Positions 1 to 9,397 of a DNA stretch of 64,000 nt are shown here, one piece after another (the stretch's first letter is position 1; every line of letters begins with the position of its first letter). The notes under the pieces are model-generated. The model was not told the DNA's origin, made no database searches, and saw only the letters and a program-made list of their open reading frames with translations. The stretch comes from Burkholderia sp. Ac-20365. GTDB lineage: Bacteria; Pseudomonadota; Gammaproteobacteria; Burkholderiales; Burkholderiaceae. The position numbers and the translations under genes were made by a program. The DNA lies in assembly GCF_017104715.1 (NCBI RefSeq), contig NZ_JAAGPI010000001.1, positions 558,001-622,000 on the forward strand, read 5' to 3'.

Positions 1-2096
1 ATGTCGCAAAGGTTGCGCTCGCCGCGACACTCGCGATGGGCCTGTGCATGCGTCTCGAACTGCGTGGACCCGGCACGGCGATGGTGTCGTGCATCGTCGT
101 GATGATGTTCCAGCAAAGCGGCATGGTGATCGCGCGGGGATTCTATCGCGGGCTCGGCATGCTGTGCGGCAGTCTCGCGGGCCTGGTGCTGGTGTCGCTG
201 TTTTCGCAGGCGTCGTGGCTCTTTCTGATCGTGCTGGCCGCGTGGATTGGTCTGTGCGTGTTCGGTTCGTCGTACTTCCGCAATTTTCAGTCGTATGGTT
301 TTCTGCTGACGGGTTATGCAACGGCGATCACGTCGTTGCCCACGCTGTCGAATCCGTACGGCGTGTTCGACAATCTGGTCTATACCGTCAGTGAAGTGGT
401 GATCGGCGTGTCGTGCGCGAGTCTCGTCAGCGCGCTGATCCTGCCGCGCCGTGTGACGCCCGATCTTTTCGCGGCGAGCAGCGGCAATGTGGGGCATCTG
501 TTCGCGGCCATTCACACGTTGCTGGGCACCGCGCCGCCAAAAGACGGCTTCGGCACGATGCTCGATCTTCTGCGCGAGCGCGCGAATGTGCAGGGCCTGC
601 GGGTCGGCGCCGTGTTCGAAGACCCGTCGATCCGCCTGCAGAATCACGCGTTTATCAAGCTCGATACGAGTTTCGTCGATACGCTTGCGTCGGCGCATGC
701 GTTGCATCAGGTGATCGGGCAGGCGTCCGTCGAAGTGGGCTCGCGCGCGATGCAAGCCGCGAATGAGATGATCGGCGCGTTGCTTGCCATCGTGCCGGAC
801 GGCATCGCGCCGGGTGCATCGCCGGAGATGCAACTCGATGCGTTGTCGGCGCCGCTCGCGGACTTCGAGCGTTCGCTGAAAGCGCGCATCGATGCCGCAT
901 TGAAACTGCTCGAAGACGAACCCGCGTCGCAGCGCATCTTCGTCGAAATGACGGGTGCGGCGATGCATGGCTTCATCGGCAATCTGCGCGAACTATGCCG
1001 CAGCTTCGTCGAAGCGCGGCGCGCTGATCCGCGCGCGCGCCAGCAATCGGTGCTGCGTCTGCTCACGCATATCGACAGCACGCGTGCTACGTCGAACCGC
1101 GCGGCGGCCATCATCAACGGCCTGCGCGCGGCGACGGCCGTGCTGTCGGTGGGCGCGATGTGGCTCGCGTCGGGCTGGGTCGGCGGATCGAGCGCGCTGG
1201 TTTCCGTTGCGATCGTCAGCGCGCTGTTCACGCTGGCGCCCGATCCCGTCGTCGCAAGCTGGCAGATGTTCTGCGGCTGCGTGGCGGGCGCGATAGTCGG
1301 CTTCGGCTTCGCGTTTTTCGTCTTTCCGCTGTTCGACAGCTTCGCGTTGCTGGCAGCGTGTATCGCGTTTCCGATCGTCGTCAGCAGCTATCTGAATACG
1401 TTTCCGAAGACGGCCACACTCGGTCTCGGCTTCGGCGTGTTCTTCTGCTACACGGTCAACATCGCGAATCCCGTCACATATCATCCCGCGCAATTTCTCG
1501 ACACGGCTTTTGGCCTGTCGCTCGGTATCGCCGCTGCCGCCGTCGCGTTTTCGACGATCGTGCCGCTTGCGGGCGACTGGATTTCGCGGCAATACCTGAA
1601 GCAGATCCGCGCGCTGCTTGCCAGGTCCGCGCTCGACGACGACCTCGAAGCGCTGTCCCCACGGTTCGAGTCTGGCATGCGCGGCTTCATCATGCGGATC
1701 GCGTCGGCGCCAGCAGGAGAGCGTGTCGATCAGACGCGGCTCGTCGCATCGGCATTCGCGGCGCTCGAAGTGGGCCGCGCGATGATCGTGATTCGGAAGG
1801 ACACAGCGCGTTTGGCCGCGCATTTGCCCGAAGGCTGGCACGCGCGCGAGGATGAATGGCTCGATGCGATGGCCGACGTGTTCGCCGCTGCGAGTGCGCA
1901 GGCACGCGACCGGGCGTTGCAGGCGACAGAGCACGCGCAACGCGCACTTGCGCTGGTCGAATTCGACGATGCATCGGCCGATGCGTTGATTGCGAAGCGG
2001 ATGCGCCGCCTCATGCACTTCACCGAGCTGATATTGAAAGACGGCACGCTGCCGTTATGGCAAACGACAGCGGCCGCCAAGGGAGCCTTGGCATGA
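1..2096 (+). CDS. FUSC-family (AaeB-like) efflux pump inner-membrane protein, 5' partial
   Basis: The reading frame is open from base 3, so the start lies outside the window; it ends with TGA at 2094-2096, leaving about 697 residues. The product resembles FUSC/AaeB proteins, inner-membrane subunits of tripartite pumps that expel aromatic acids or fusaric acid. Two blocks of hydrophobic helices are visible, one right at the edge (around the motif RLELRGPGTAM) and one at roughly bases 1095-1570, each followed by a long soluble helical segment; this is the duplicated FUSC layout. Its last four bases (ATGA) contain the start of the outer-membrane lipoprotein gene, so translation is probably coupled. 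The pump, channel, DUF1656 protein and adaptor form one operon to 4791. The substrate cannot be read from the sequence. Confidence 0.9.
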   Translation, partial: VAKVALAATLAMGLCMRLELRGPGTAMVSCIVVMMFQQSGMVIARGFYRGLGMLCGSLAGLVLVSLFSQASWLFLIVLAAWIGLCVFGSSYFRNFQSYGFLLTGYATAITSLPTLSNPYGVFDNLVYTVSEVVIGVSCASLVSALILPRRVTPDLFAASSGNVGHLFAAIHTLLGTAPPKDGFGTMLDLLRERANVQGLRVGAVFEDPSIRLQNHAFIKLDTSFVDTLASAHALHQVIGQASVEVGSRAMQAANEMIGALLAIVPDGIAPGASPEMQLDALSAPLADFERSLKARIDAALKLLEDEPASQRIFVEMTGAAMHGFIGNLRELCRSFVEARRADPRARQQSVLRLLTHIDSTRATSNRAAAIINGLRAATAVLSVGAMWLASGWVGGSSALVSVAIVSALFTLAPDPVVASWQMFCGCVAGAIVGFGFAFFVFPLFDSFALLAACIAFPIVVSSYLNTFPKTATLGLGFGVFFCYTVNIANPVTYHPAQFLDTAFGLSLGIAAAAVAFSTIVPLAGDWISRQYLKQIRALLARSALDDDLEALSPRFESGMRGFIMRIASAPAGERVDQTRLVASAFAALEVGRAMIVIRKDTARLAAHLPEGWHAREDEWLDAMADVFAAASAQARDRALQATEHAQRALALVEFDDASADALIAKRMRRLMHFTELILKDGTLPLWQTTAAAKGALA

Positions 2097-3589
2097 CGCG
2101 GCACATTTCCATGTCGAGCGTCGTATGCCGGGCGCTGTCTGCGGCTTCACTGTGCGTGCTGCTTTGCTCGTGCATCAACAGCGGCGGCATTCGCCCGCAT
2201 GAGACCGAGTTGAACCCCGCATCGCTCGATGCCGGCAACGCGATCCGCACGACCCGCCAGGACGCCGCGTGGCCCACCGACGACTGGTGGAAGCAATGGG
2301 CCGACCCGCAACTCGACACGCTCGTGAAGGATGCGACGGCGGGCAATCCAGGCCTGAAAGAAGCACAGGCGCGCATCGATAACGCACGCTATCAGGCACA
2401 GGTTGCGGGCGCGGCGGAACTGCCGCAGGTCGACGCCGCGGGCAATTTCGAGCGACAACGTTTTGCGCGCTACACGACGCCTGCGCCGCCGGGCGGCACG
2501 ACGGTCTGGAACAACAGCGTATCGGCGGGGCTTTCGTACGACCTCGACCTGTGGGGCAAGAACCGCGCGATACGCGAAGGCGCGCTCGATGCCGTGCAGG
2601 CATCCGTAGCCGACGACCGCTTTGCCGTAGTCGAACTGCAAACGGCTGTGGTGCGCGCCTATGTGCAACTCGCGCTGCAATACGCATTGCTCGACGCGTA
2701 CCAAAGCGTGCAGCAGGAAGAACAGCATTCACTCGACATTGCTCAGCGCCGGTTACAAGCGGGCATCGGCAGCCGCCTGGAAGTGGCGCAGGCCACCACG
2801 CAACTGGCGACGAGCGTGACGAAAGTGCAGGAAGCGCAGCAGCAGCTTGCATTGAGCCGCATCGATATCGCGGCGCTCGCGGGCAAGGGCGCCGGTTACG
2901 GCGACACGCTGAAGCGCCCGGCGCTCGCGCTGAATGTGCCCATTGCGTTGCCCACGTCATTGCCCGTCGATCTGATCGGCCATCGGCCCGATATCGTCGC
3001 GCAGCGCTGGCGCGTGCTGGCAGACGAGAAAGGCATGGCCGCCGCACACGCGGCTTTCTACCCGAACATCGATTTGCTTGCTACAGCGTCGCTTGGATCG
3101 GCGGCGACCTTCGGCGGGTTCCTCAATCTGTTGAGCAGCAACGGCGCGGGCCATAGCCTCGGCGCGGCCATTTCGCTTCCGATCTTCGATGGCGGGCGGC
3201 TGCGCGGCGAATATGGCGTGGCCGTATCGGACCGCGATGCCGCCGTCGACGCATACAACGCAGCCATCGTCGACGCGATGCGCGGCGTCGCCGCGCAAGT
3301 CACTTCGCTGCACGCGCTCGATGGGCAACAGGGGTCGATCGAAAGCACGCTCGATGCTGCACGCGACGCCTACCGCCTTGCCGATTCGGGCTACCGCAAC
3401 GGCATCACCGAATTTCTCAACGTGCTCGCCGCGCAGAACGCGCAACTGGAGCAGGAAGAACGGCTCGCCGACGTCGAGGCCAAACGGCTCGACGCGTGGG
3501 CGCTGCTGATGAAAGAACTGGGCGGCGGTTTCGCCGCGACGGCAGCCGACCGCGCTGCAATGGAGCCTGACCATGCCAGCCGAAATTGA
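2093..3589 (+). CDS. Efflux outer-membrane lipoprotein, NodT/OMF family
   Basis: An outer-membrane channel of a tripartite efflux pump (TolC/OprM-type, NodT subfamily), 498 residues. The frame stays open far upstream inside the FUSC gene, but the ATG at 2093 is chosen because it overlaps the previous stop as ATGA and is followed by a lipoprotein signal: a hydrophobic stretch ending in Leu-Leu-Cys-Ser-Cys (Cys25 or Cys27 would be lipidated). Two OEP repeats follow, with typical segments such as LDLWGKNRA in the first half and FPNIDLLATASLGS and LPIFDGGRLRGEY in the second, and long Ala/Gln-rich coiled-coil helices between them. It lies between the FUSC pump and the DUF1656 gene, overlapping the latter by 17 bases. 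Confidence 0.92.
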   Translation: MTRHISMSSVVCRALSAASLCVLLCSCINSGGIRPHETELNPASLDAGNAIRTTRQDAAWPTDDWWKQWADPQLDTLVKDATAGNPGLKEAQARIDNARYQAQVAGAAELPQVDAAGNFERQRFARYTTPAPPGGTTVWNNSVSAGLSYDLDLWGKNRAIREGALDAVQASVADDRFAVVELQTAVVRAYVQLALQYALLDAYQSVQQEEQHSLDIAQRRLQAGIGSRLEVAQATTQLATSVTKVQEAQQQLALSRIDIAALAGKGAGYGDTLKRPALALNVPIALPTSLPVDLIGHRPDIVAQRWRVLADEKGMAAAHAAFYPNIDLLATASLGSAATFGGFLNLLSSNGAGHSLGAAISLPIFDGGRLRGEYGVAVSDRDAAVDAYNAAIVDAMRGVAAQVTSLHALDGQQGSIESTLDAARDAYRLADSGYRNGITEFLNVLAAQNAQLEQEERLADVEAKRLDAWALLMKELGGGFAATAADRAAMEPDHASRN

Positions 3590-3773
3590 ATTCTGTTCGT
3601 TCCTCGTGCCTTATCTGCTGCCCGTGCTGATCGGCTGCGTGGTGGTCTTCGTGGTCCTCGATCTGCTGCTCGCGCGCCTTGGCATTTACCGGTACGCGTG
3701 GCATCCGGGGCTGTTCCGCGTGGCGCTCTTCGCCGCGATGTTCAGCGGCGTTTCACTGCTGGTGCGACTGTGA
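3573..3773 (+). CDS. DUF1656 / AaeX-like small membrane protein
   Basis: A 66-residue protein with two hydrophobic segments (about residues 10-32 and 47-65), the size and layout of the DUF1656/AaeX family that is almost always encoded between an FUSC pump and its HlyD-type adaptor. The start at 3573 lies inside the end of the lipoprotein gene (17-base overlap), which indicates translational coupling. The function of the family is not established; an accessory role in the pump is inferred from conserved gene order. Confidence 0.88.
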   Translation: MPAEIEFCSFLVPYLLPVLIGCVVVFVVLDLLLARLGIYRYAWHPGLFRVALFAAMFSGVSLLVRL

Positions 3774-3822
3774 AGCGGGACGCGCACGGCCCTTGTCGAA
3801 CTGAATCCGCCTGCATAAGAAC

Positions 3823-4791
3823 ATGACGATCAAACCGCAATCCTTTCTACGTGCGCTATTTACCGTGACGATCCTGCTGATCGCCGTGGTGCTGGTGCGC
3901 CTGCTGTGGGTCAACTATATGTATTCGCCGTGGACGCGCGATGGCCGCGTGCGCGCCGACGTGATCGACGTGGCAACCGATGTGTCGGGACTCGTCAGCG
4001 AAGTGCGCGTGAAGGACAACCAGTTCGTGCATCGGGGCGACGTGCTGTTCGTGCTGGACCCGTATCGCTTCAATTACGCAGTCGCACAGGCAGCGGCCGA
4101 CGTCGCGCGGGCGCAGGCCGACATGGCGAAGGCAAAAGCGCAGATGTCCGAAGGCGCATCGCTCGACCGGATGAAGCGCGAGCAGGCGGCGCGTCGCGCG
4201 AACCTCGCGGGCGACGTGATCTCGGACGAAACCCGTGAAGATGCAGCGTCGGCGGCGAACCAGTCCGATGCCGCGTATCGCGCCAACGTGGCGGCTTACG
4301 CGGCGGCCGAGGCGGAGTACAAAACAGCCCTTGTCGAGCAGCAGACCGCGCAGCTCAACCTGACGCGAAGCGTGGTGAAGGCGCCCACCGACGGCTACAT
4401 CACGAACCTGAACCTGTGGCCGGGCGACTATGCGACGGCAGGCACGGCGCGGATGGCGCTGATCGACGCACACTCGTTCTGGGTCTACGGCTATTTCGAG
4501 GAAACCAAGATTCCGCAAGTGCAGGTCGGCGATCATGCGGTGGTGCGGCTGCTGTCGGGCGGCGTCGATATTCAGGGGCATGTGGACAGTCTGGCGAGCG
4601 GTATCGCCGACCGCGACAATCCGACCAGCGGCGATCTGCTGGCGAACGTGAACCCGATCTTCACATGGGTTCGGCTCGCGCAGCGCGTGCCGGTGCGCGT
4701 GCACCTGGACAGGATCCCGGCCGGCATGCATCTCGCGGCGGGCATGACCTGCACGGTTACGTTGCTGCCCCGCAAACGCACGGGCACGTAA
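3823..4791 (+). CDS. HlyD/AaeA-type membrane-fusion (adaptor) protein
   Basis: The periplasmic adaptor of the tripartite pump, 322 residues. An N-terminal membrane anchor (about residues 10-32) is followed by a biotinyl-lipoyl half-domain (about 45-85, with VSGLVSEVRVKDNQFVHRGD), an Ala-rich coiled-coil hairpin (about 90-185), the second lipoyl half (VVKAPTDGYITNLNLWPGDY) and a beta-barrel domain. This matches AaeA/EmrA adaptors rather than RND adaptors, because the anchor is a transmembrane helix and not a lipid. It is last in the operon, 49 bases after the DUF1656 gene, and ends 6 bases from the convergent AraC gene. Confidence 0.92.
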   Translation: MTIKPQSFLRALFTVTILLIAVVLVRLLWVNYMYSPWTRDGRVRADVIDVATDVSGLVSEVRVKDNQFVHRGDVLFVLDPYRFNYAVAQAAADVARAQADMAKAKAQMSEGASLDRMKREQAARRANLAGDVISDETREDAASAANQSDAAYRANVAAYAAAEAEYKTALVEQQTAQLNLTRSVVKAPTDGYITNLNLWPGDYATAGTARMALIDAHSFWVYGYFEETKIPQVQVGDHAVVRLLSGGVDIQGHVDSLASGIADRDNPTSGDLLANVNPIFTWVRLAQRVPVRVHLDRIPAGMHLAAGMTCTVTLLPRKRTGT

Positions 4792-4797
4792 AAGCGC

Positions 4798-5727
4798 CTA
4801 GATGGCGAATGCCGGCAGTCCCGCCGCGCGCCGCCATGCGCCAGGCGACGTTCCGACGCTTTTCAGAAACACACGGTTCAGATGGCTTTGATCGGCGAAA
4901 CCGCAAAAGCTGGCGATTTCCGTCAGCGTCAGATCGGTTGCTTCGATCAGTTGCCGCGCCTCGGTGATGCGTTGCTCGAGCAGCCATTGATGCGGCGTCT
5001 GGCCGGTGGTGCGAGAAAACGCCCGGATGAAATAGCCGCGCGACAGGTTGCATTCACTGGCCACTTCCGCGATAGACGCGCCCTGGCGCGACCGTTCGAT
5101 CAGCAGTTCTTTTGCGCGTGCCTCATGCGCATGCGACAGCGCGCCTTTTGCGCGCGGCCCGCGCTCGCGCAGATTGCCGTAGCGCTGCGCGAGGTGCGTG
5201 CCCATGATGACGCCCATCTGCTCGGCGAACAGCGAGCCGAGTTCGCCGTAATGGGCGAGGTTGCCGTCCATCGCCCGTGCGAGATGACCCAGAACGGGGT
5301 CTTTCTGCTCCAGCGCGCAGGTCAGCCCGTCGACGCCGGGGCCGCCATGCTCGTCGCCAAGCCGAGCGATGAATGCTTGCGATAACTCGACTAGCACAAA
5401 GTCGAAATTGCCATATAGATCAGCGCAATAATCTTCTGAGAAATCGCGGATATAAATCGAATCCGATTCAAAGCGTTTGGCGATGGTGCGGCCGCCGTTA
5501 AAAATATTCCGCCGATGCCCGCTGTTCAGAGAAATGCCGACCAGAAAGCCGCGATCGGAAGCCGGCATGGCGACGCGATCCAGATGCGCTTCGTCCATGC
5601 ACTTGCGATAGAAGCGGATATCGCCAATATCCAATTCGATGTCTTTACGCAATTTGCCCGACACGCAGCCTAGCGCGTCTTTCGGCGTGGGCGGCGCGGC
5701 CGCCGTGGGATGTGGACCGGTCGACAT
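4798..5727 (-). CDS. AraC-family transcriptional regulator
   Basis: A 309-residue AraC/XylS-type activator. The last 100 residues hold the two helix-turn-helix motifs (SIAEVASECNLSRGYFIRAF and LTEIASFCGFADQSHLNRVF); the N-terminal 200 residues are a ligand or dimerisation domain without a recognisable family. I chose the ATG at 5727 because a GAGG sequence sits 9 bases upstream; an in-frame ATG at 5751 would add eight residues but has no clear ribosome site. The gene converges on the efflux operon and faces away from the STAND regulator at 6216, so its target could be either side. Control of the efflux genes is a guess from proximity. Confidence 0.88.
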   Translation of the reverse strand: MSTGPHPTAAAPPTPKDALGCVSGKLRKDIELDIGDIRFYRKCMDEAHLDRVAMPASDRGFLVGISLNSGHRRNIFNGGRTIAKRFESDSIYIRDFSEDYCADLYGNFDFVLVELSQAFIARLGDEHGGPGVDGLTCALEQKDPVLGHLARAMDGNLAHYGELGSLFAEQMGVIMGTHLAQRYGNLRERGPRAKGALSHAHEARAKELLIERSRQGASIAEVASECNLSRGYFIRAFSRTTGQTPHQWLLEQRITEARQLIEATDLTLTEIASFCGFADQSHLNRVFLKSVGTSPGAWRRAAGLPAFAI

Positions 5728-6215
5728 GGGCAGCGTCCTCAATTCATGCATTGCTGGCGAAACATAATCTGTCCAGTTTACACGGAAGCATCCCGCGATA
5801 AATATTCAAAAAACCATTGGCGGCTTTATGCATATATCGCCGGATGATTCCCGCTCTTTGAAGACGGGACCGTATTCTGGCGGAATTTGCCGCTGTGCGG
5901 GCCTTGACGCCAGATCAATAGGCGAGATGTGATGCCGTCCTCAGAACGGTAAAAAAGACCGCCCAAATGCCAATCAGGTCACTATTATTCAAGACACGCC
6001 GTTACCAGATGTTTACAATTCGTACGCGATATTCTGTTTTAGCCAGCCCATTTGCGTTGCCGATATTGCCCATTCTTTGAGCAAACTCGCGCCGCAATGC
6101 GCGCAAGCCAATGAACACGCTCGCAGCGAAAGGTTGGCGCGCCCGATCTTCGACCTTCAACCCGGTGCACGCCATCGGTCAATCGAACTCGCGATAGCGT
6201 TTCCTGGAGGCGTTC
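5728..6215. other. Intergenic, divergent promoter region
   Basis: A 488-base gap between the divergent AraC gene and the first STAND regulator. It is clearly more AT-rich than its surroundings (5760-5840 and 5950-6050 contain runs such as GATAAATATTCAAAAAACC) and must hold both promoters. I see no gene, tRNA, strong terminator or recognisable riboswitch. A ribosome site (TGGAGG) lies just before the 6216 start. Confidence 0.6.
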
Positions 6216-9134
6216 ATGATTCAGATCGGCACTTTGCTCGTCAACTTCGAACAGCGGGAGATTCGTCAGAACGGCCGTTCGGTGCGCATCGGCGCACGCG
6301 CGTTCGACATTCTCGATGTGCTGTATCGCGCGAATGGCGGCATCGTGTCGAAGGACGCCATCATGGATGCCGTGTGGCCGGGCGTTATCGTCGAAGAGAA
6401 CCGGCTGCAGGTGCACATCGCGGCGCTTCGCAAGATGTTCGGCGCAGACCGCGAACTCATCAAGACCGTGCCTGGGCGCGGCTATATGCTGGTGTCGGAG
6501 AACCGTCATGCGCGCGCGCCGCAGCCGCATGGCGCACCGCTCGCGAACGGCAGCGGCTTGCCTGCGTGCGCGGCGACGCTGGTCGGTCGAGAGGCCGAAG
6601 TGGCGCAGCTTGTCGAGCGGCTCGGTCAGGCGTCCGTGGTCACGCTGATCGGCGCGGGCGGGATCGGCAAGACGTGTCTGGCCGTGCATGTTGCGCGGGC
6701 CATGCGCGACCGCTTCGGCGAGCCGGTGTGCTTCGTCGAACTCGCGAAAGCCTCCACGCGCGACGCCGTGCTCAAGACACTGGCGCTCGCGTTGCGCATC
6801 GACGCATCCGACGAATACCTCACGCAGGAAAGTCTCGCCGACGTGATGGCCAACGCGCCATGCGTGCTGGTGCTCGACAACGCCGAGCATGTGATCGACG
6901 TGGTCGCGAGCCTGGTCGAAGCGCTGGCCGCGCGCAATCAGGCGTTGCGCGTGCTCGTCACGAGCCGTGAACCGCTGCATATCTGGGCTGAGTCCGTGTT
7001 CCGCGTCGAGCCGCTGGCCGTGCCTGCGAGCGGTTCGTCTGCCGACGCAACGCTTGCGCATTCGGCCGTCGAACTGTTTCTGAGCCGCGCGAGGTCGGTG
7101 GCGCCCGACTGCGGCGCGGACGATCGCACCATCCAGCTAGTCGGCGAAATCTGCCGGCGGCTGGAAGGCCTGCCGCTCGCAATCGAACTGGCGGCGGCGC
7201 GCGTCGCGACGCTCGGTGTCGAAGGCGTGGCCTCGCGTCTGGACGACCGCCTGAATCTGCTGACGGGCGGGCTGCGCTCGGCGCTGCCGCGTCACCAGAC
7301 CTTGCGCGCGACCTTCGACTGGAGCTACACGCTGCTCGACGCGAATTCGCGGATGCTGTTCAGGCGGCTGGGCTTCTTCGCGGGCGCGTTCACGTTCGAC
7401 GCCGTCTGCACCGTCGCGACCGAGCCGGACATGCCGATCGCGTCCGTCATCTCGAGCCTGAGCGAGCTGGCCGCGAAGTCGTTGTTGAGCGTCGAGTTCT
7501 GCGGCGCGATCGCGCAATACCGTTTGACGGAATCGACGCGCGCGTATGCGATGGAGAAGCTGCGCGACGAAGGCGAAGTGCAGCGCATCGCCACGCGCCA
7601 CATGCACTATCTGCAGGAGCGGATCGAGCACGGCAAGGTATCGGTCGGCGATGCCGCGCAGGGACTCGCCGCGGCCGAGCCGCGCCTCGCGCTCGACGAC
7701 GCGCGCGCCGCATTTGAATGGGCGTTCTCGCCGGGTGGCAATCCCGCGCTGGGCGTGGCGCTGGCGGGATCGCTGGTGGGTACGCTGCTGCAAGGCCCGC
7801 TGCTGCATGAATGCTACGAGCGCGCAGGGCGCGCGCTGGCCGCGCTCGATGCATTGCCGCCCGGTTCCGTCGATGCCCTGTGCGAAATGCGCCTGTGTTC
7901 CGCGTATGCATCGACGCTGCTGCACACGGGCGGCGCGGTGAACGAGGCCGGGCCGCTGTGGAAGCGCGTGCTGGTGCTGGCGCGCCAGACCCGCGACGAA
8001 ACCTTCGAGGCGCGCGCGCTGTGGGGCGCATGGAATTCGATGCTCGCGTCCTCCGACATTCATGCGTCGTTCCGCTTCGCAACGCGCTTCGAGGCGTTTG
8101 CGCAACGCTGCGGCACGCCTTGGCAGCAGATTCTCGCGGCAGAGATGATCGCCGTGTCGCTGCATTGCTTCGGCGAGCACGAACAGGCGCGCGTGCGGCT
8201 GGAGCGGGCGGTCGCCGCGCTGACCGAACTCGGCCCGATCGCGCCCGGCAGTCTCGGCGTGGCCGTCGATCCGTTCACGTTCGGCAACGGCACGCTGGCG
8301 CGCATCGTGTGGATGCAGGGCCACCCCGAACGGGCGATGCAGATGGTCGAGCAGGTCCTCAATTCGCTGCGGCCGGACATGCTGGAGCCGTCGCTCAGTC
8401 ACGTGCTCGCCGTGGCCGCCGTGCCGCTCGCGCTTCAATGCGGCGAACTCGAAACGGCGTCGCGCTATCTGGCCGTGCTGCAATCGCAGGTTGCGTTGAA
8501 CCACTATGAGATCTGGCAGGCGTATGGCGAATGCCATGCAGGGCATCTCGACATTCTTCAGGGACATCCGCACGCCGGTCTCGCGAAGCTCGAGCCTGCG
8601 TTGCAACGCTTGTTGTCGTGCGGCTTTCGCCGGGTGCTGACGCCTGTGATCGCGATCTGCGCGGAAGCGCTGGCGAGAACGGGGCGCATCGCCGAAGCGC
8701 GCTCGAAGCTCAATGAGGCGCTCGAATTCTGCAACGCGCATGGCGAGCACTTCTTTATCGCCGAACTCCAGCGCGTGATGGGCGTCGCGGCGCTGGAGCA
8801 GTCGCGCGAGATCCTGTTGAAGGGGCGCGCGGCGATGGCCGACGAGTTCGAAACGGAAGGGCGCCGCCATCTGCTCGACGCGATGCAGACGGCCAAAGAG
8901 CAACATGCGCCGATGCTCGAGCTGCGTGCCGTGCTCAACTTCGCGGATCATCTGCTGGAACGGGGCGAGACGGCGCGTGCGGCGTCGCTGCTGACCGATG
9001 TGTCGACGCGTGTCGACCTGCAATCGAAGGCGCCCGATATCCGCCGGCTTGCCGCGCTTCTGCATACGGCGCAAGCCACGCGTGCGTCGTTCGGCACGGA
9101 CAGCGGACAACCCGTGATGGCCAGCGACCTCTGA
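6216..9134 (+). CDS. Winged-helix / STAND ATPase transcriptional regulator 1
   Basis: A 972-residue regulator with an OmpR-type winged-helix DNA-binding domain at residues 4-95 (ending in the family's VPGRGYML wing), a STAND/NB-ARC-like ATPase module with Walker A GAGGIGKT at about 146-153 and Walker B-like VLVLDNAEH at about 217-225, then about 500 residues of helical, TPR-like repeats. Such proteins (COG3710 plus COG3903 architecture) are thought to switch by nucleotide exchange when a ligand or partner binds the C-terminal part; no ligand can be named. The ATG at 6216 has a good TGGAGG site. It is paralogous to the gene at 10617 across its whole length. It is followed by a possible operator (9240-9271) and the exported hydrolase at 9398, its likely target. 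Confidence 0.9.
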   Translation: MIQIGTLLVNFEQREIRQNGRSVRIGARAFDILDVLYRANGGIVSKDAIMDAVWPGVIVEENRLQVHIAALRKMFGADRELIKTVPGRGYMLVSENRHARAPQPHGAPLANGSGLPACAATLVGREAEVAQLVERLGQASVVTLIGAGGIGKTCLAVHVARAMRDRFGEPVCFVELAKASTRDAVLKTLALALRIDASDEYLTQESLADVMANAPCVLVLDNAEHVIDVVASLVEALAARNQALRVLVTSREPLHIWAESVFRVEPLAVPASGSSADATLAHSAVELFLSRARSVAPDCGADDRTIQLVGEICRRLEGLPLAIELAAARVATLGVEGVASRLDDRLNLLTGGLRSALPRHQTLRATFDWSYTLLDANSRMLFRRLGFFAGAFTFDAVCTVATEPDMPIASVISSLSELAAKSLLSVEFCGAIAQYRLTESTRAYAMEKLRDEGEVQRIATRHMHYLQERIEHGKVSVGDAAQGLAAAEPRLALDDARAAFEWAFSPGGNPALGVALAGSLVGTLLQGPLLHECYERAGRALAALDALPPGSVDALCEMRLCSAYASTLLHTGGAVNEAGPLWKRVLVLARQTRDETFEARALWGAWNSMLASSDIHASFRFATRFEAFAQRCGTPWQQILAAEMIAVSLHCFGEHEQARVRLERAVAALTELGPIAPGSLGVAVDPFTFGNGTLARIVWMQGHPERAMQMVEQVLNSLRPDMLEPSLSHVLAVAAVPLALQCGELETASRYLAVLQSQVALNHYEIWQAYGECHAGHLDILQGHPHAGLAKLEPALQRLLSCGFRRVLTPVIAICAEALARTGRIAEARSKLNEALEFCNAHGEHFFIAELQRVMGVAALEQSREILLKGRAAMADEFETEGRRHLLDAMQTAKEQHAPMLELRAVLNFADHLLERGETARAASLLTDVSTRVDLQSKAPDIRRLAALLHTAQATRASFGTDSGQPVMASDL

Positions 9135-9239
9135 CCCGTCTTCACGCCGTATCGAACCCGTCTGAAGTTTTCTTAAGGGCGCCGCGCGCACGGTCTCGCA
9201 TCCGCCGAAAGCTCTGTCTGTCAAGCGCGCAAGCTGCCC

Positions 9240-9271
9240 TTAAGGACGTTTAAGCCGACCATAAGGACTTT
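9240..9271 (+). promoter_or_regulatory. Putative operator A: triple direct repeat for STAND regulator
   Basis: Three imperfect direct repeats follow each other with 10- and 11-base steps: TTAAGGACGT (9240), TTAAGCCGACC (9250), ATAAGGACTTT (9261). The 32-base block is identical at 25 positions to operator B at 13406, and CCGTCACT is repeated downstream of both (9293-9300 and 13446-13453). OmpR-type winged helices bind direct repeats with about one-helical-turn spacing, so I infer a binding site for the flanking winged-helix regulators. An extra TTAAGG lies at 9173. Binding itself is not shown. Confidence 0.55.
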
Positions 9272-9397
9272 GGTCGCGCACCTCGCTAAGCTCCGTCACT
9301 CCTGATTCAGCGGGCATCCCCGCTGCGTCATGTCATCGACCACACACCATCGCCGCGCACATCTGCGCGACGCGATGCAACGACGGAGAACAACGGG

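Noticed and set aside
1660..1680. A GGTTCGAGTC string resembling a tRNA T-arm
   Set aside because: It lies within the FUSC coding frame and has no acceptor stem or anticodon arm around it.
7137..9224. A 695-codon open frame on the minus strand across STAND regulator 1
   Set aside because: Antisense shadow in high-GC DNA: Arg/His/Gln-rich with no domain, and the plus strand has clear winged-helix and ATPase motifs.
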